Below, one piece after another: positions 7,801 to 13,507 of a stretch of 24,227 nt of DNA; the first letter of the stretch is position 1; every line of letters starts with the position of its first letter. The DNA is taken from positions 1-24,227 of the forward strand of contig UQZX01000035.1 in assembly GCA_900545525.1 (NCBI GenBank). The letters are read 5' to 3'. Source of the DNA: an uncultured Prevotella sp. (GTDB lineage: Bacteria > Bacteroidota > Bacteroidia > Bacteroidales > Bacteroidaceae). Below the pieces are notes generated by a model. That model saw only the letters and a program-made list of their open reading frames with translations, searched no databases and had not been told where the DNA came from. Position numbers and translations under genes: made by a program.

Positions 7801-8457
7801 TGTACACGTGGGCACCTCCTTCAGGTCGTCGTATTTTATGATATCCTCCTCCGTTATCCTCTCGTTCTGCAAGGCTCCGCCGTAACCGTAGATCCTGACC
7901 TTTGAAAGGTTTGAGAAGCCGGCGCGGCGTATCACGGCGTCGGTAAGCTGATATATCCCCGTCTCGGGCACGCGTATCTTTGCCCACCGCCCCGTTGCCA
8001 GCACGGAATGTGCGGCATAGCGCTCAGACGGAGTTGCGGCACGGGCGCGCCGCTGCGACTTCTTCAAGGGCTTTGCCTTCACGCCGAGCATGAAGCTCAC
8101 CAGCTTGCGGTATTTCCCCTTGCGGTATACCAGCGGAACAAACGATATCTCGAGCCGTCCCTTCTTACGCTCCACAACAACGCACTGCGTAACATCGGGC
8201 ATGTCTTTCAGCGGTTTGCCGGATATCTGCATGTACCTGTCCACATCCTCGCGGCTCATGTCTATAAACTCGGCATACTCAATACTGACCGTATATACGG
8301 AGTCGGCATATTCCGCACCGAGCGGCACGGAGTGTGTAAAGACGGGCAGCATGCTGTCTATCCTCACCTCTTCTGCCGTAAGATTGAAAAAATTCTGTCC
8401 CATCGAACATAGCGAACAGGACAACAGAAGCACAATACACAATATATATTTTCGCAT
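4888..8457 (-). CDS. porU: PorU, type IX secretion system C25-family sortase
   Basis: The 1189-residue product is a surface cysteine protease that removes C-terminal sorting domains from T9SS cargo and, in Porphyromonas, joins the cargo to A-LPS. A signal peptide (residues 1 to about 20) and a roughly 400-residue N-terminal beta-rich region precede the gingipain-like C25 domain (about 430-815). The catalytic pair is visible: His688 in YCGHGG and Cys721 in TASCDI. Their spacing of 33 residues equals that in gingipains and P. gingivalis PorU. An Ig-like stretch and a C-terminal type-A sorting domain (about 1090-1189, ending in ARKLIVIE) follow; known PorU keeps its own domain as an anchor. The start codon overlaps the stop of the upstream FAH gene by one base, indicating coupled translation, and porV follows. 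Confidence 0.95.
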   Translation of the reverse strand: MRKYILCIVLLLSCSLCSMGQNFFNLTAEEVRIDSMLPVFTHSVPLGAEYADSVYTVSIEYAEFIDMSREDVDRYMQISGKPLKDMPDVTQCVVVERKKGRLEISFVPLVYRKGKYRKLVSFMLGVKAKPLKKSQRRARAATPSERYAAHSVLATGRWAKIRVPETGIYQLTDAVIRRAGFSNLSKVRIYGYGGALQNERITEEDIIKYDDLKEVPTCTIEGRRLFHAQGPVTWKTKTATERTRNPYSDYGYYLITQGDDEPLSVDSAAFVDSFYPSYDDYHALREVDNFAWFQGGRNLFEATPIQFGDSASYAMVVPVDGGEHTRGTISVALTAGKESSSTVAEVWLGDRLLGTQRIGGMSKYDEGGIAKATYSVERMLAKDTVTIKTIMGGPVRLDYISVYHETPRPLPDISRASFPAPEYVYNITNQDLHGDGAYDMVIIVPASGKLNEQAKRLKEYHEKHDGLRVRMVPADEVYNEFSSGTPDANAYRRYMKMLYDRASTEADMPRYLLLFGDCVWDNRMNTAALRGVSPDDYLLCFESENSFSYVDCYVDDGFFCLLDDGEGANVMTSDKHDIAVGRFPVSNEHDAKTLVDKTIAYMENKNAGAWQNVVMFMGDDGNENIHMIGADNAAKVVESLNPGLHVKRVMWDSYARVSSATGNSYPDVMELIKAQQAAGALVMDYCGHGGPNQISHERVLSVNDFANFSNTNYPLWITASCDIMPFDGTVNNIGEAALLNAKGGTMAFFGTTRTVYTDRNERINKAFLRALFTKVNGKYVSIGDAQRIAKNSLITAATEAEKDHTVNKLQYSLLGDPALVLNIPELTAVVDRINGVPVDDMDTEVTLSAGGLVSVSGHIERGGEVCTDFNGTLTANVRDSEVQVVCRLNDTSGDGASTKFEYYDRTKSLFNGRDSVRSGLFDFSFSVPMDINYSGRSGLINLFAVNNDNTLSANGYCEGFAVGGTENAKTDSIGPSIYCYLNSPSFSNGGNVNTTPYFVAQIRDKDGINTTGNGVGHDLQLTIDGDMSKTYILNENFTYDFGSYTSGTTFYSIPELAPGRHKLRFRAWDIMNNSSTAELTFNVVSGLTPGLFSIGCTDNPARTSTTFIVSHDRYGSNMDVEIEVFDISGRPLWKHKENGVSPIGAYTVDWNLVKEDGNRLSTGIYLYRVQISSNGSSKASKARKLIVIE

Positions 8458-9074
8458 TATCTAACGTTAAAGTCCAACACTTTCCTGTTTTCGAGATAGC
8501 CTTCAAGGTGGTCGCCGATGCTCACAGGACCCACTCCCACGGGAGTTCCCGTATAAAGCATGTCGCCCGTTTTCAGCGTGAAAAAGCGGCTGATGTAGGC
8601 GATAATCTCGTCTATCTTGAAGAGCATGTCTGCCGTGCAGCCGTCCTGAACGGTGGTTCCGTTGACATCGAGGTGGAAGTTCATTGCCTGAATGTCGCGG
8701 AACTTCTCCTTCTCCACCCAGCTGCCAATAGCCGCCGAACCGTCAAAGCCCTTGCACAGTTCCCACGGCTTGCCCTCCGCGCGCAGCTTGTTCTGAAGGT
8801 CGCGCGCCGTAAAGTCGATGCCCACCGTCACTGCATCGTAGTATCTGTGGGCAAACCTCTGCGGAATGCTCTTGCCCAGACGGCAGATACGGACCACGAG
8901 TTCTGTCTCGTAATCAACGCGTCCCATGTCGTCGGGGAGGAAAAACGGCTTGCCGTCCTTAAGCAGCGCAGAGTCTGCCTTGATGAAAATAACAGGTTCT
9001 TCCGGTTTATATAACGCTCCGTCCAACTCTTTATTGTGTTGGATATAGTTCATGCCTATTGCAAAAATCTTCAT
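8457..9074 (-). CDS. fumarylacetoacetate hydrolase (FAH) family protein
   Basis: The 205-residue product is a single FAH-domain enzyme of the FAHD1/YcgM-like size class. These metal-dependent cytoplasmic enzymes act on beta-keto acids such as acylpyruvates or oxaloacetate; the substrate here is not determined. Family marks are the early IFAIGMNYIQHNKEL segment, a Glu of the metal site in DYETELVV, VTVGIDFTARDLQ, KGFDGSAAIG, and the C-terminal GDMLYTGTPVGVGPV signature. I place the start at 9074 (MKIFAIG), the position usual for the family. The frame is open to an ATG at 9146, but those extra 24 residues are atypical and cover part of the promoter-proximal leader. The stop codon shares one base with the porU start (TAATG), so this housekeeping-like enzyme leads the porU-porV operon. 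Confidence 0.88.
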   Translation of the reverse strand: MKIFAIGMNYIQHNKELDGALYKPEEPVIFIKADSALLKDGKPFFLPDDMGRVDYETELVVRICRLGKSIPQRFAHRYYDAVTVGIDFTARDLQNKLRAEGKPWELCKGFDGSAAIGSWVEKEKFRDIQAMNFHLDVNGTTVQDGCTADMLFKIDEIIAYISRFFTLKTGDMLYTGTPVGVGPVSIGDHLEGYLENRKVLDFNVR

Positions 9075-9187
9075 ACTCAAAAAGTTAATACATATCTGCC
9101 GTTTGTTACACACATGGCGGGAACAACCCGCAATAGATGCAAGCACGGCGCGGGCAAACAGCCGTATACCTGCCGCATCAGCCGCAA

Positions 9188-9218
9188 CAAATATACATAT
9201 TATATCCGAAACGGCAAA
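9188..9218 (-). promoter_or_regulatory. promoter of the FAH-porU-porV(-ispF) operon
   Basis: On the minus strand, TTTG at 9218-9215 is followed by a 19-base spacer and TATATTTG at 9195-9188, a near-perfect Bacteroidota promoter. Transcription would start near 9181, leaving a leader of about 107 bases before the preferred FAH start. Confidence 0.7.
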
Positions 9219-9251
9219 ATAAAGCTGCCGTACGATGTGTTAAAGATGATG

Positions 9252-9339
9252 TTTTGCATTCTAAAAGACCACCTTTTGCGCTCTAAAAGGGAACCTTTCG
9301 GAGCCTGAAAGACGGTCTTTTAGAATGCAAAAGGTATCA
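9252..9339. repeat. array of four 22-bp units with pseudo-palindromic 15-bp cores
   Basis: Four consecutive 22-bp units start at 9252, 9274, 9296 and 9318. Each has a 15-bp core of the form TTTT(N7)AAAA: TTTTGCATTCTAAAA, TTTTGCGCTCTAAAA, TTTCGGAGCCTGAAA and TTTTAGAATGCAAAA, followed by a 7-base linker rich in A, C and G. The last core is the exact inverse complement of the first, and the array as a whole is an inverted repeat with 19-bp perfect arms at 9252-9270 and 9314-9332. It lies about 34 bp upstream of the FAH-operon -33 box and between two minus-strand transcription units. Confidence 0.75.
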
Positions 9340-9372
9340 TCTTGATTTACTGGATGTTACAAAGTCACTTTT

Positions 9373-10359
9373 TTATAAGAACTGGCATATCCAATGTTCT
9401 ATGTCATAATCATTGATGTTTTGCCTTGGATAATGAGGACGACCGCTATATATGAAGTCTCTTATCGTGCGCCGTTCTTTACCGTCAAGCACATAGATAT
9501 TGTCCGGATGATAAAAGGGGAGCTGCCTTGCGGCTACATTTGTGGTGATAAGCTTTTTGTTGAAAAACAGTGCCTCGAGTGTGCGCATTGTCATTCCGGT
9601 CTGCCCTTTCTGCAATATCTCCAACATACATGCCGACCGAAGGGCTCTGTCGCAATATTCGCCGTAAGCCATCAAACGGTTAGTGTAATATGACTTAAGC
9701 TCAGAAACGGCTTTGGCATGCTTGTCATAAAGTATCGAGAAGTCGCATCTCAGCTGCTGGCTCTCAAGTTGGGTAACAATATCCAAAAGAATACGTGAAC
9801 GCTTTTTATCCTTACCTACATAAAAGACATCGCTCATTAAGCCACCCGTCACGTCTGCACCGGCAACAGGTCTTTCCGCAGGATGGCGGTAGACCTGCTT
9901 AACCGGCTCAAAGCCATATCTCTCCGCATCGCCTTCGTCAAATGTACAAACACGCATATCAGTACGATGCAGCTTGTAGGCATATTCCCAACGGCTGTAG
10001 GCATTCCTGTTGATTGTTGACAAGGGGTTCCAGATAAACACGCTTTTCGACCGGCATGCTATCTCCTTATCGAGCACAAGGAGTTCTTTAAGGTTCTGGC
10101 AAGAGAACATCAGCACTTTATCATCTGCCCCTATCACATCCAGCCGGCGCATAAAGCTATCAGGGAAGAACCATCTGTTCCACATCCCCTTACGGTTGAT
10201 AACGATTGCCCTCAGAAATCTTATCACAAGCTGAGGAATTTTCATCACTCCCCTGCATTTGGTCCTTTCAAACCTTATTAAGGAAATATCGTCCCTGCCT
10301 TCAAGGGCACCTAATATGTAATCGGCAAGGAAATTGTCTTCTTTTATGATATATAGCAT
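9373..10359 (-). CDS. putative glycosyltransferase-like protein of surface glycan synthesis
   Basis: The 328-residue product has no motif I can assign firmly. Its layout suggests a GT-B-like transferase: an N-terminal half with short beta/alpha segments (KVLMFSCQNL, KSVFIWNPL) and a C-terminal half containing DVFYVGKDKKRSRILLDIV followed by CMLEILQKGQTGMTMRTLEALFFNKK. The 'Glu-Ile-Leu...Arg-Thr-Leu-Glu-Ala' pattern with KLITTN resembles the donor-binding half of LPS and capsule transferases. No membrane segment or signal peptide is visible. It is the last of four minus-strand genes, 41 bases after a WaaP-like kinase, and that context is the main support for a role in LPS-type glycan synthesis. 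It could also be a non-catalytic relative. Confidence 0.55.
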   Translation of the reverse strand: MLYIIKEDNFLADYILGALEGRDDISLIRFERTKCRGVMKIPQLVIRFLRAIVINRKGMWNRWFFPDSFMRRLDVIGADDKVLMFSCQNLKELLVLDKEIACRSKSVFIWNPLSTINRNAYSRWEYAYKLHRTDMRVCTFDEGDAERYGFEPVKQVYRHPAERPVAGADVTGGLMSDVFYVGKDKKRSRILLDIVTQLESQQLRCDFSILYDKHAKAVSELKSYYTNRLMAYGEYCDRALRSACMLEILQKGQTGMTMRTLEALFFNKKLITTNVAARQLPFYHPDNIYVLDGKERRTIRDFIYSGRPHYPRQNINDYDIEHWICQFL

Positions 10360-10400
10360 AAATTAAAAAAATTGTATTATCTTCTGCATGGACATGCTTT

Positions 10401-11174
10401 TCACGTTGTTTTATCCCTCCGCCATATCAAATGGAATATTTTTTTGCGCATCGTATAACGCCTGTCGTGCTCTCTCTTTATCTTCATTGCCCTGCCGAAC
10501 AAGCTTTCCGGCAATCCGCGCGCCCGCAGATACTCCTTCACAAAGAAGCTGAACATCTGTGAACGGCACGAAAAACGGGTTATGTTCCGCAAGCAGTCGT
10601 CTATGCTTACAAACTCCGGTTCAAACTCCACCGCCATCCTGTTTATGTCTATAAGCGTAAATGCGTATGAGCCATCAGTCTCCTTGTATAGGATATTGGT
10701 GGAATTAAGGTCGTGGTGGAACACGCCCTTTATGTGCAGCCCGGCGACAAAGCATGCCAACGCCGACGTAAGGGGACGGTTGAAATCTCCATCTTCGCGG
10801 AGACCTGAGCCGACAGCCTCCATATCCGTATATTCGCATATATAATATGAATCGGCAACAAGCCCGAAGGCACCGGTTACTTCTACAAACGCCACGGGTG
10901 CAGGTGTGGGCAGGCATAACGCCCTGAGAAGACAGGCGTTGGCATACGCCTTCTGCGCCTTGCTGCGCCGGAAGGCATTCATGACACGGCGCAGCATGCC
11001 GTTATGGGCAAACCGCTTCACGGCAAGACGGCGGTCACCGTAACTGATAATGCGCACTTCGTTGCGCCCGCTGTGCACCAGACGACCTTCACCGTCAAAA
11101 CTTTCATGTAGCGAACGCACAAATGCCGACATGCCGCGGTAATCATCGTGTACCGTTATATTTATCTTTTCCAT
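10401..11174 (-). CDS. lipopolysaccharide kinase of the WaaP/Kdo-kinase family
   Basis: The 257-residue product has the protein-kinase-like fold of the Kdo/WaaP family, which phosphorylates LPS inner-core sugars in the cytoplasm. Visible motifs are a lysine in the AVKRF strand (about residue 53), the catalytic loop HHDLNSTNIL (Asp155 and Asn160) and the metal-binding LIDINRM (Asp176), which replaces DFG. I chose the start at 11174 (MEKINITV) because it opens on the usual first beta-strand. The frame is open to an ATG at 11204, adding ten hydrophilic residues. Either start overlaps the 3' end of the preceding GT2 gene, here by 32 bases, which indicates translational coupling. Gene order links it to LPS core assembly; the phosphorylated sugar is not determined. 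Confidence 0.85.
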   Translation of the reverse strand: MEKINITVHDDYRGMSAFVRSLHESFDGEGRLVHSGRNEVRIISYGDRRLAVKRFAHNGMLRRVMNAFRRSKAQKAYANACLLRALCLPTPAPVAFVEVTGAFGLVADSYYICEYTDMEAVGSGLREDGDFNRPLTSALACFVAGLHIKGVFHHDLNSTNILYKETDGSYAFTLIDINRMAVEFEPEFVSIDDCLRNITRFSCRSQMFSFFVKEYLRARGLPESLFGRAMKIKREHDRRYTMRKKIFHLIWRRDKTT

Positions 11175-11952
11175 CTTTCCATTTGTTTTCTTGTATCTTT
11201 GCAAGCAGCACTATCTGATATACGGCTGCCATATATGCCCTTATCAGTCCCCGTCTGCCGTCGAGCACGCCGCCGTGCAGCAACAGGCTGCGCACGAAGA
11301 ACCACAGCGGGCGCAGCAGCAGCGAAAGCATGCCATGGTGTCTGCCGGCGCGCCGGGGCACTTCATAGTCGGTATATACGTTTATCTTCGACACACGCGA
11401 GGATATGCCTGCATCGTCGAGATGCAACAGATGAACGCCCGTAAGGCTGGCTGGTATCTTCTCCACCGTGCCGTCGATGTCGGGCAGGCAGTGTATGACG
11501 GGGCGCCACCGCGTCCTGTCGCGCATGAGGAAGCGCAGCTGGTAGTCGGGCGAGGAATGACCGTAACGCCCCATGAACTTGTTGCGCCGCGGAATGAAAA
11601 GCCCCTGCGGACAGTCGCCGCGCCTTATCCTGCCATACAGATAGCTGCGCAGCTGCGGCGTGACAATCTCGTCGGCATCCACTACAAGCACCCATTCATG
11701 CCGGGCGGAGTGTACGGCGAAATCCCTTGCGGGTTCGCAGATGGATATGTTCCCTTTCTTAAATGTTATCACGCGGCAGCCCTTGCGACGGGCGATGTCG
11801 GGTGTCCCGTCGGTGCTCTCCATGTCGCACACTACAACTTCGTCAAATTCTGACACGCTGTCGAGCACCTCTTCCAGATACAGCGCAGCGTTGTAGGTAT
11901 TCATCACGACGGATATCTTATGCTCACAACACGCCTGCTTCATGTCTTTCAT
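11143..11952 (-). CDS. glycosyltransferase family 2 (WaaE/KdtX-like)
   Basis: The 269-residue product is a GT-A fold transferase. KISVVMNTYN (residues 12-21) opens the nucleotide-binding fold, VVVCDMESTDGT (39-50) is the usual GT2 second motif, and VVDADE (about 90-95) contains the metal-binding Asp-x-Asp. The size and the pattern around PRRNKFMG and YQLRFLMR recall bacterial LPS-core GT2 enzymes of the WaaE type, which add glucose to heptose or Kdo. Donor and acceptor are unknown here. A hydrophobic stretch near residues 212-226 (LLLRPLWFFVRSLLL) may contact the inner membrane. The start at 11952 (or Met4 at 11943) overlaps the end of the GT90 gene by up to 29 bases, and its own end overlaps the kinase gene, so the genes are tightly coupled. 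Confidence 0.88.
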   Translation of the reverse strand: MKDMKQACCEHKISVVMNTYNAALYLEEVLDSVSEFDEVVVCDMESTDGTPDIARRKGCRVITFKKGNISICEPARDFAVHSARHEWVLVVDADEIVTPQLRSYLYGRIRRGDCPQGLFIPRRNKFMGRYGHSSPDYQLRFLMRDRTRWRPVIHCLPDIDGTVEKIPASLTGVHLLHLDDAGISSRVSKINVYTDYEVPRRAGRHHGMLSLLLRPLWFFVRSLLLHGGVLDGRRGLIRAYMAAVYQIVLLAKIQENKWKDGKDKYNGTR

Positions 11953-12955
11953 AGTTCATTATGTTCTTATAAGAGTTGGTTATGGAGAAATACTTGTCGA
12001 GCACAAGGAGCGATATTAGCCGCTCGCGCCGCTTGTTGCGGAACTGCGCCACATAGTCGTGGGCGTGCCTTATTATCTCAAGCGCCTCATCGGTGTGTGA
12101 GGAATAATAGCCGAGTTTGTCCTCTACGTCCGAGAAGTCGTCTTTCACCTCTATATAATGATAGTCAGGGATGAGCGTCCCCTCCATGAACCATGTCTCA
12201 AAACGCGGGCGCGGCATCACCGCAATGGAGTTTGACGACATTATCCATTTAAGGTTGCTTGCCACGTCGTTGCCCTCAAGAGCCATGACATAGCGGTATT
12301 TCAGCTGGTCGTATATGGATATCTTAGGCTTTACCCATCCGGCTTTGACATTGTCTATGGCACCAAGGTCGAACCTTTGGTTGCCCCAGAACTTGTCCAT
12401 GAACCTGATACGGTTGGGCTTGCAGTCAATCTTGCCGCGGAATATCGCCATGTCTTTCTTATGTTCAAAAGGCATATTGTCGTCGATAAAGATAAAATGG
12501 CGCACCTTGTCCATGTTCAGAAGCACGGAGTTGGCATTGTCTCCGGCTATGGGACGGCTTTTCAACAGGCACGGCACATCGGGAACGGCGGTTATGTCGC
12601 CCTCCAAGAGCATAAGCCTGAGATACGGCGGGAACCACCGCGCATATTCCAAGGTGTCAAACCAGTAGACTTTCTGCCTTGTCATGGGCAGGCGGTCTAT
12701 TGCCGTGCTCTCGCGGAAAAAGGTGTCGGCATTGTCCAGGACCGTAAGTTTGTTATAATAGTCAACCCTTTGCTGTATATAATCACGGTCGGATAAATCC
12801 GTCATTTTCCCCAACTCACGATGCAGGCGGGCACGGAAGATGCAGTACGGAGTTATCCGCCGCATGTAATTACGGGCAAAATAGACAATCTTCGGATTCT
12901 TGCCGCTGTGCAGCAGGTATCTCAACCGAGAATAAGACATAATGTTTTCCATCAT
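11924..12955 (-). CDS. glycosyltransferase family 90 / CAP10-like LPS-modifying protein
   Basis: The 343-residue product matches the GT90 group (related to fungal CAP10 and animal POGLUT enzymes), in bacteria often called LPS-modifying enzymes. Supporting motifs are AIFRGK (about residues 170-175), KYRYVMALEGND (about 219-230), SNLKWIMSSNSIAVMP (233-248) and PDYHYIEVKDDFSDVEDKL in the last third; all are typical of the family's C-terminal half. No signal peptide is present, so it should act in the cytoplasm, as expected for LPS-core or O-unit synthesis. Several start codons are possible (12955, 12952, 12940); the first is given. It is the first gene of the four-gene glycan cluster and follows an unusually long leader with a consensus promoter at 13329-13360. 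Confidence 0.87.
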   Translation of the reverse strand: MMENIMSYSRLRYLLHSGKNPKIVYFARNYMRRITPYCIFRARLHRELGKMTDLSDRDYIQQRVDYYNKLTVLDNADTFFRESTAIDRLPMTRQKVYWFDTLEYARWFPPYLRLMLLEGDITAVPDVPCLLKSRPIAGDNANSVLLNMDKVRHFIFIDDNMPFEHKKDMAIFRGKIDCKPNRIRFMDKFWGNQRFDLGAIDNVKAGWVKPKISIYDQLKYRYVMALEGNDVASNLKWIMSSNSIAVMPRPRFETWFMEGTLIPDYHYIEVKDDFSDVEDKLGYYSSHTDEALEIIRHAHDYVAQFRNKRRERLISLLVLDKYFSITNSYKNIMNYERHEAGVL

Positions 12956-13002
12956 TCCTAAACGCTGTATATCAGCCTATAGAAATCCCGAGAGTCGGCT
13001 GT

Positions 13003-13322
13003 AAAAAAAGAAAGACGTGGGTTTCTTTACTCCTCGCTTATCCCACGGTCAGGCTCTCGCATTGCCTACATACAAGGATAAGCAACGCGCAGTCAGCCCA
13101 CGTCATGACATATTACGCCCCTCAGCCCCTACAGACACTACAGCACTATGCGCCTGCATCTGCATGGCATCAGGATATAATACACCCAACGTGAACGTTT
13201 CGTTGCCGTATCTTCTTGTATGTTTAGTGCAAATTTGCGAGATTTGACCGTAGAAGACAACGTCCGTAAACGTCCTTTACCAATAAATAAACCCTCAAGC
13301 CCGCTCGTGGGCTAACTGGGTC
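13003..13322 (-). ncRNA. structured leader RNA or independent RNA upstream of the glycan operon
   Basis: A consensus promoter (13329-13360) should start a minus-strand transcript near 13322, about 370 bases before the GT90 start. Visible pairings in RNA order: a two-step stem near 13321-13291 (AGCCC/GGGCT inside ACCC/GGGT), GTAAA/TTTAC at 13280-13266, CAACG/CGTTG at 13205-13187, then an 8-bp stem GACGTGGG/CCCACGTC (13104-13097 with 13021-13014). Inside this, GCGTTGC (13088-13082) pairs with GCAATGC (13065-13059), while CTTATCC in its loop (13082-13076) can pair with GGATAAG (13043-13037), an H-type pseudoknot. The last stem runs into a T-rich tract (13013-13003). I recognise no known riboswitch. 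It could be a regulatory leader or a separate small RNA. Confidence 0.45.
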
Positions 13323-13328
13323 GTTGAT

Positions 13329-13360
13329 GCAAAAGTAACTATTTTTAAACTAACGGCAAA
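13329..13360 (-). promoter_or_regulatory. promoter of the GT90-GT2-kinase operon / leader RNA
   Basis: On the minus strand, TTTG at 13360-13357, a 19-base spacer and TACTTTTGC at 13337-13329 give an exact match to the phylum consensus. The -33 box lies in one arm of a small hairpin (CGGCAAA/TTTGCCG). A second, poorer candidate (GTTG at 13261-13258, 20 bases, CAAATTTGC at 13237-13229) lies further downstream. No promoter-like match lies in the last 50 bases before GT90. Confidence 0.72.
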
Positions 13361-13413
13361 GAGTTTGCCGTATATTTTAACGTGGGGAAGGCAGCGACAG
13401 CCTACACATGTAC

Positions 13414-13452
13414 AAAAAAACGGAGCCGTGGCTAATCTCAGCCACAGCTCCG
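13414..13452 (-). terminator. intrinsic terminator of the pectin enzyme gene
   Basis: Positions 13421-13433 and 13440-13452 form a 13-bp stem with one mismatch (C13427 against A13446) and loop AATCTC. On the minus strand the stem is followed by seven T (A tract 13414-13420). It lies about 55 bases beyond the stop of the pectin enzyme gene and upstream of the glycan-operon promoter, so it insulates the two units. Confidence 0.85.
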
Positions 13453-13507
13453 CTCCTACCAAATTCTTTACACCCGGCAGAACCGTATGCACACGGATAC
13501 CGGATGT

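Noticed and set aside
9075..9146. N-terminal extension of the FAH protein to an ATG at 9146
   Set aside because: The extra 24 residues are atypical, while MKIFAIG at 9074 is the family's normal beginning.
9252..9339. CRISPR array
   Set aside because: Units are only 22 bp, contiguous and diverged, with no unique spacers of 25-40 bp and no cas gene nearby.
13017..13247. 76-codon plus-strand frame in the gap before the glycan operon
   Set aside because: It is antisense to the structured leader, has no promoter, and its composition follows the stems.
13003..13322. RNase P RNA or tmRNA, given about 320 nt and a strong promoter
   Set aside because: The universal GAGGAAAGTCC and ACAGAA segments of RNase P RNA and the tRNA-like 3' end of tmRNA are absent.
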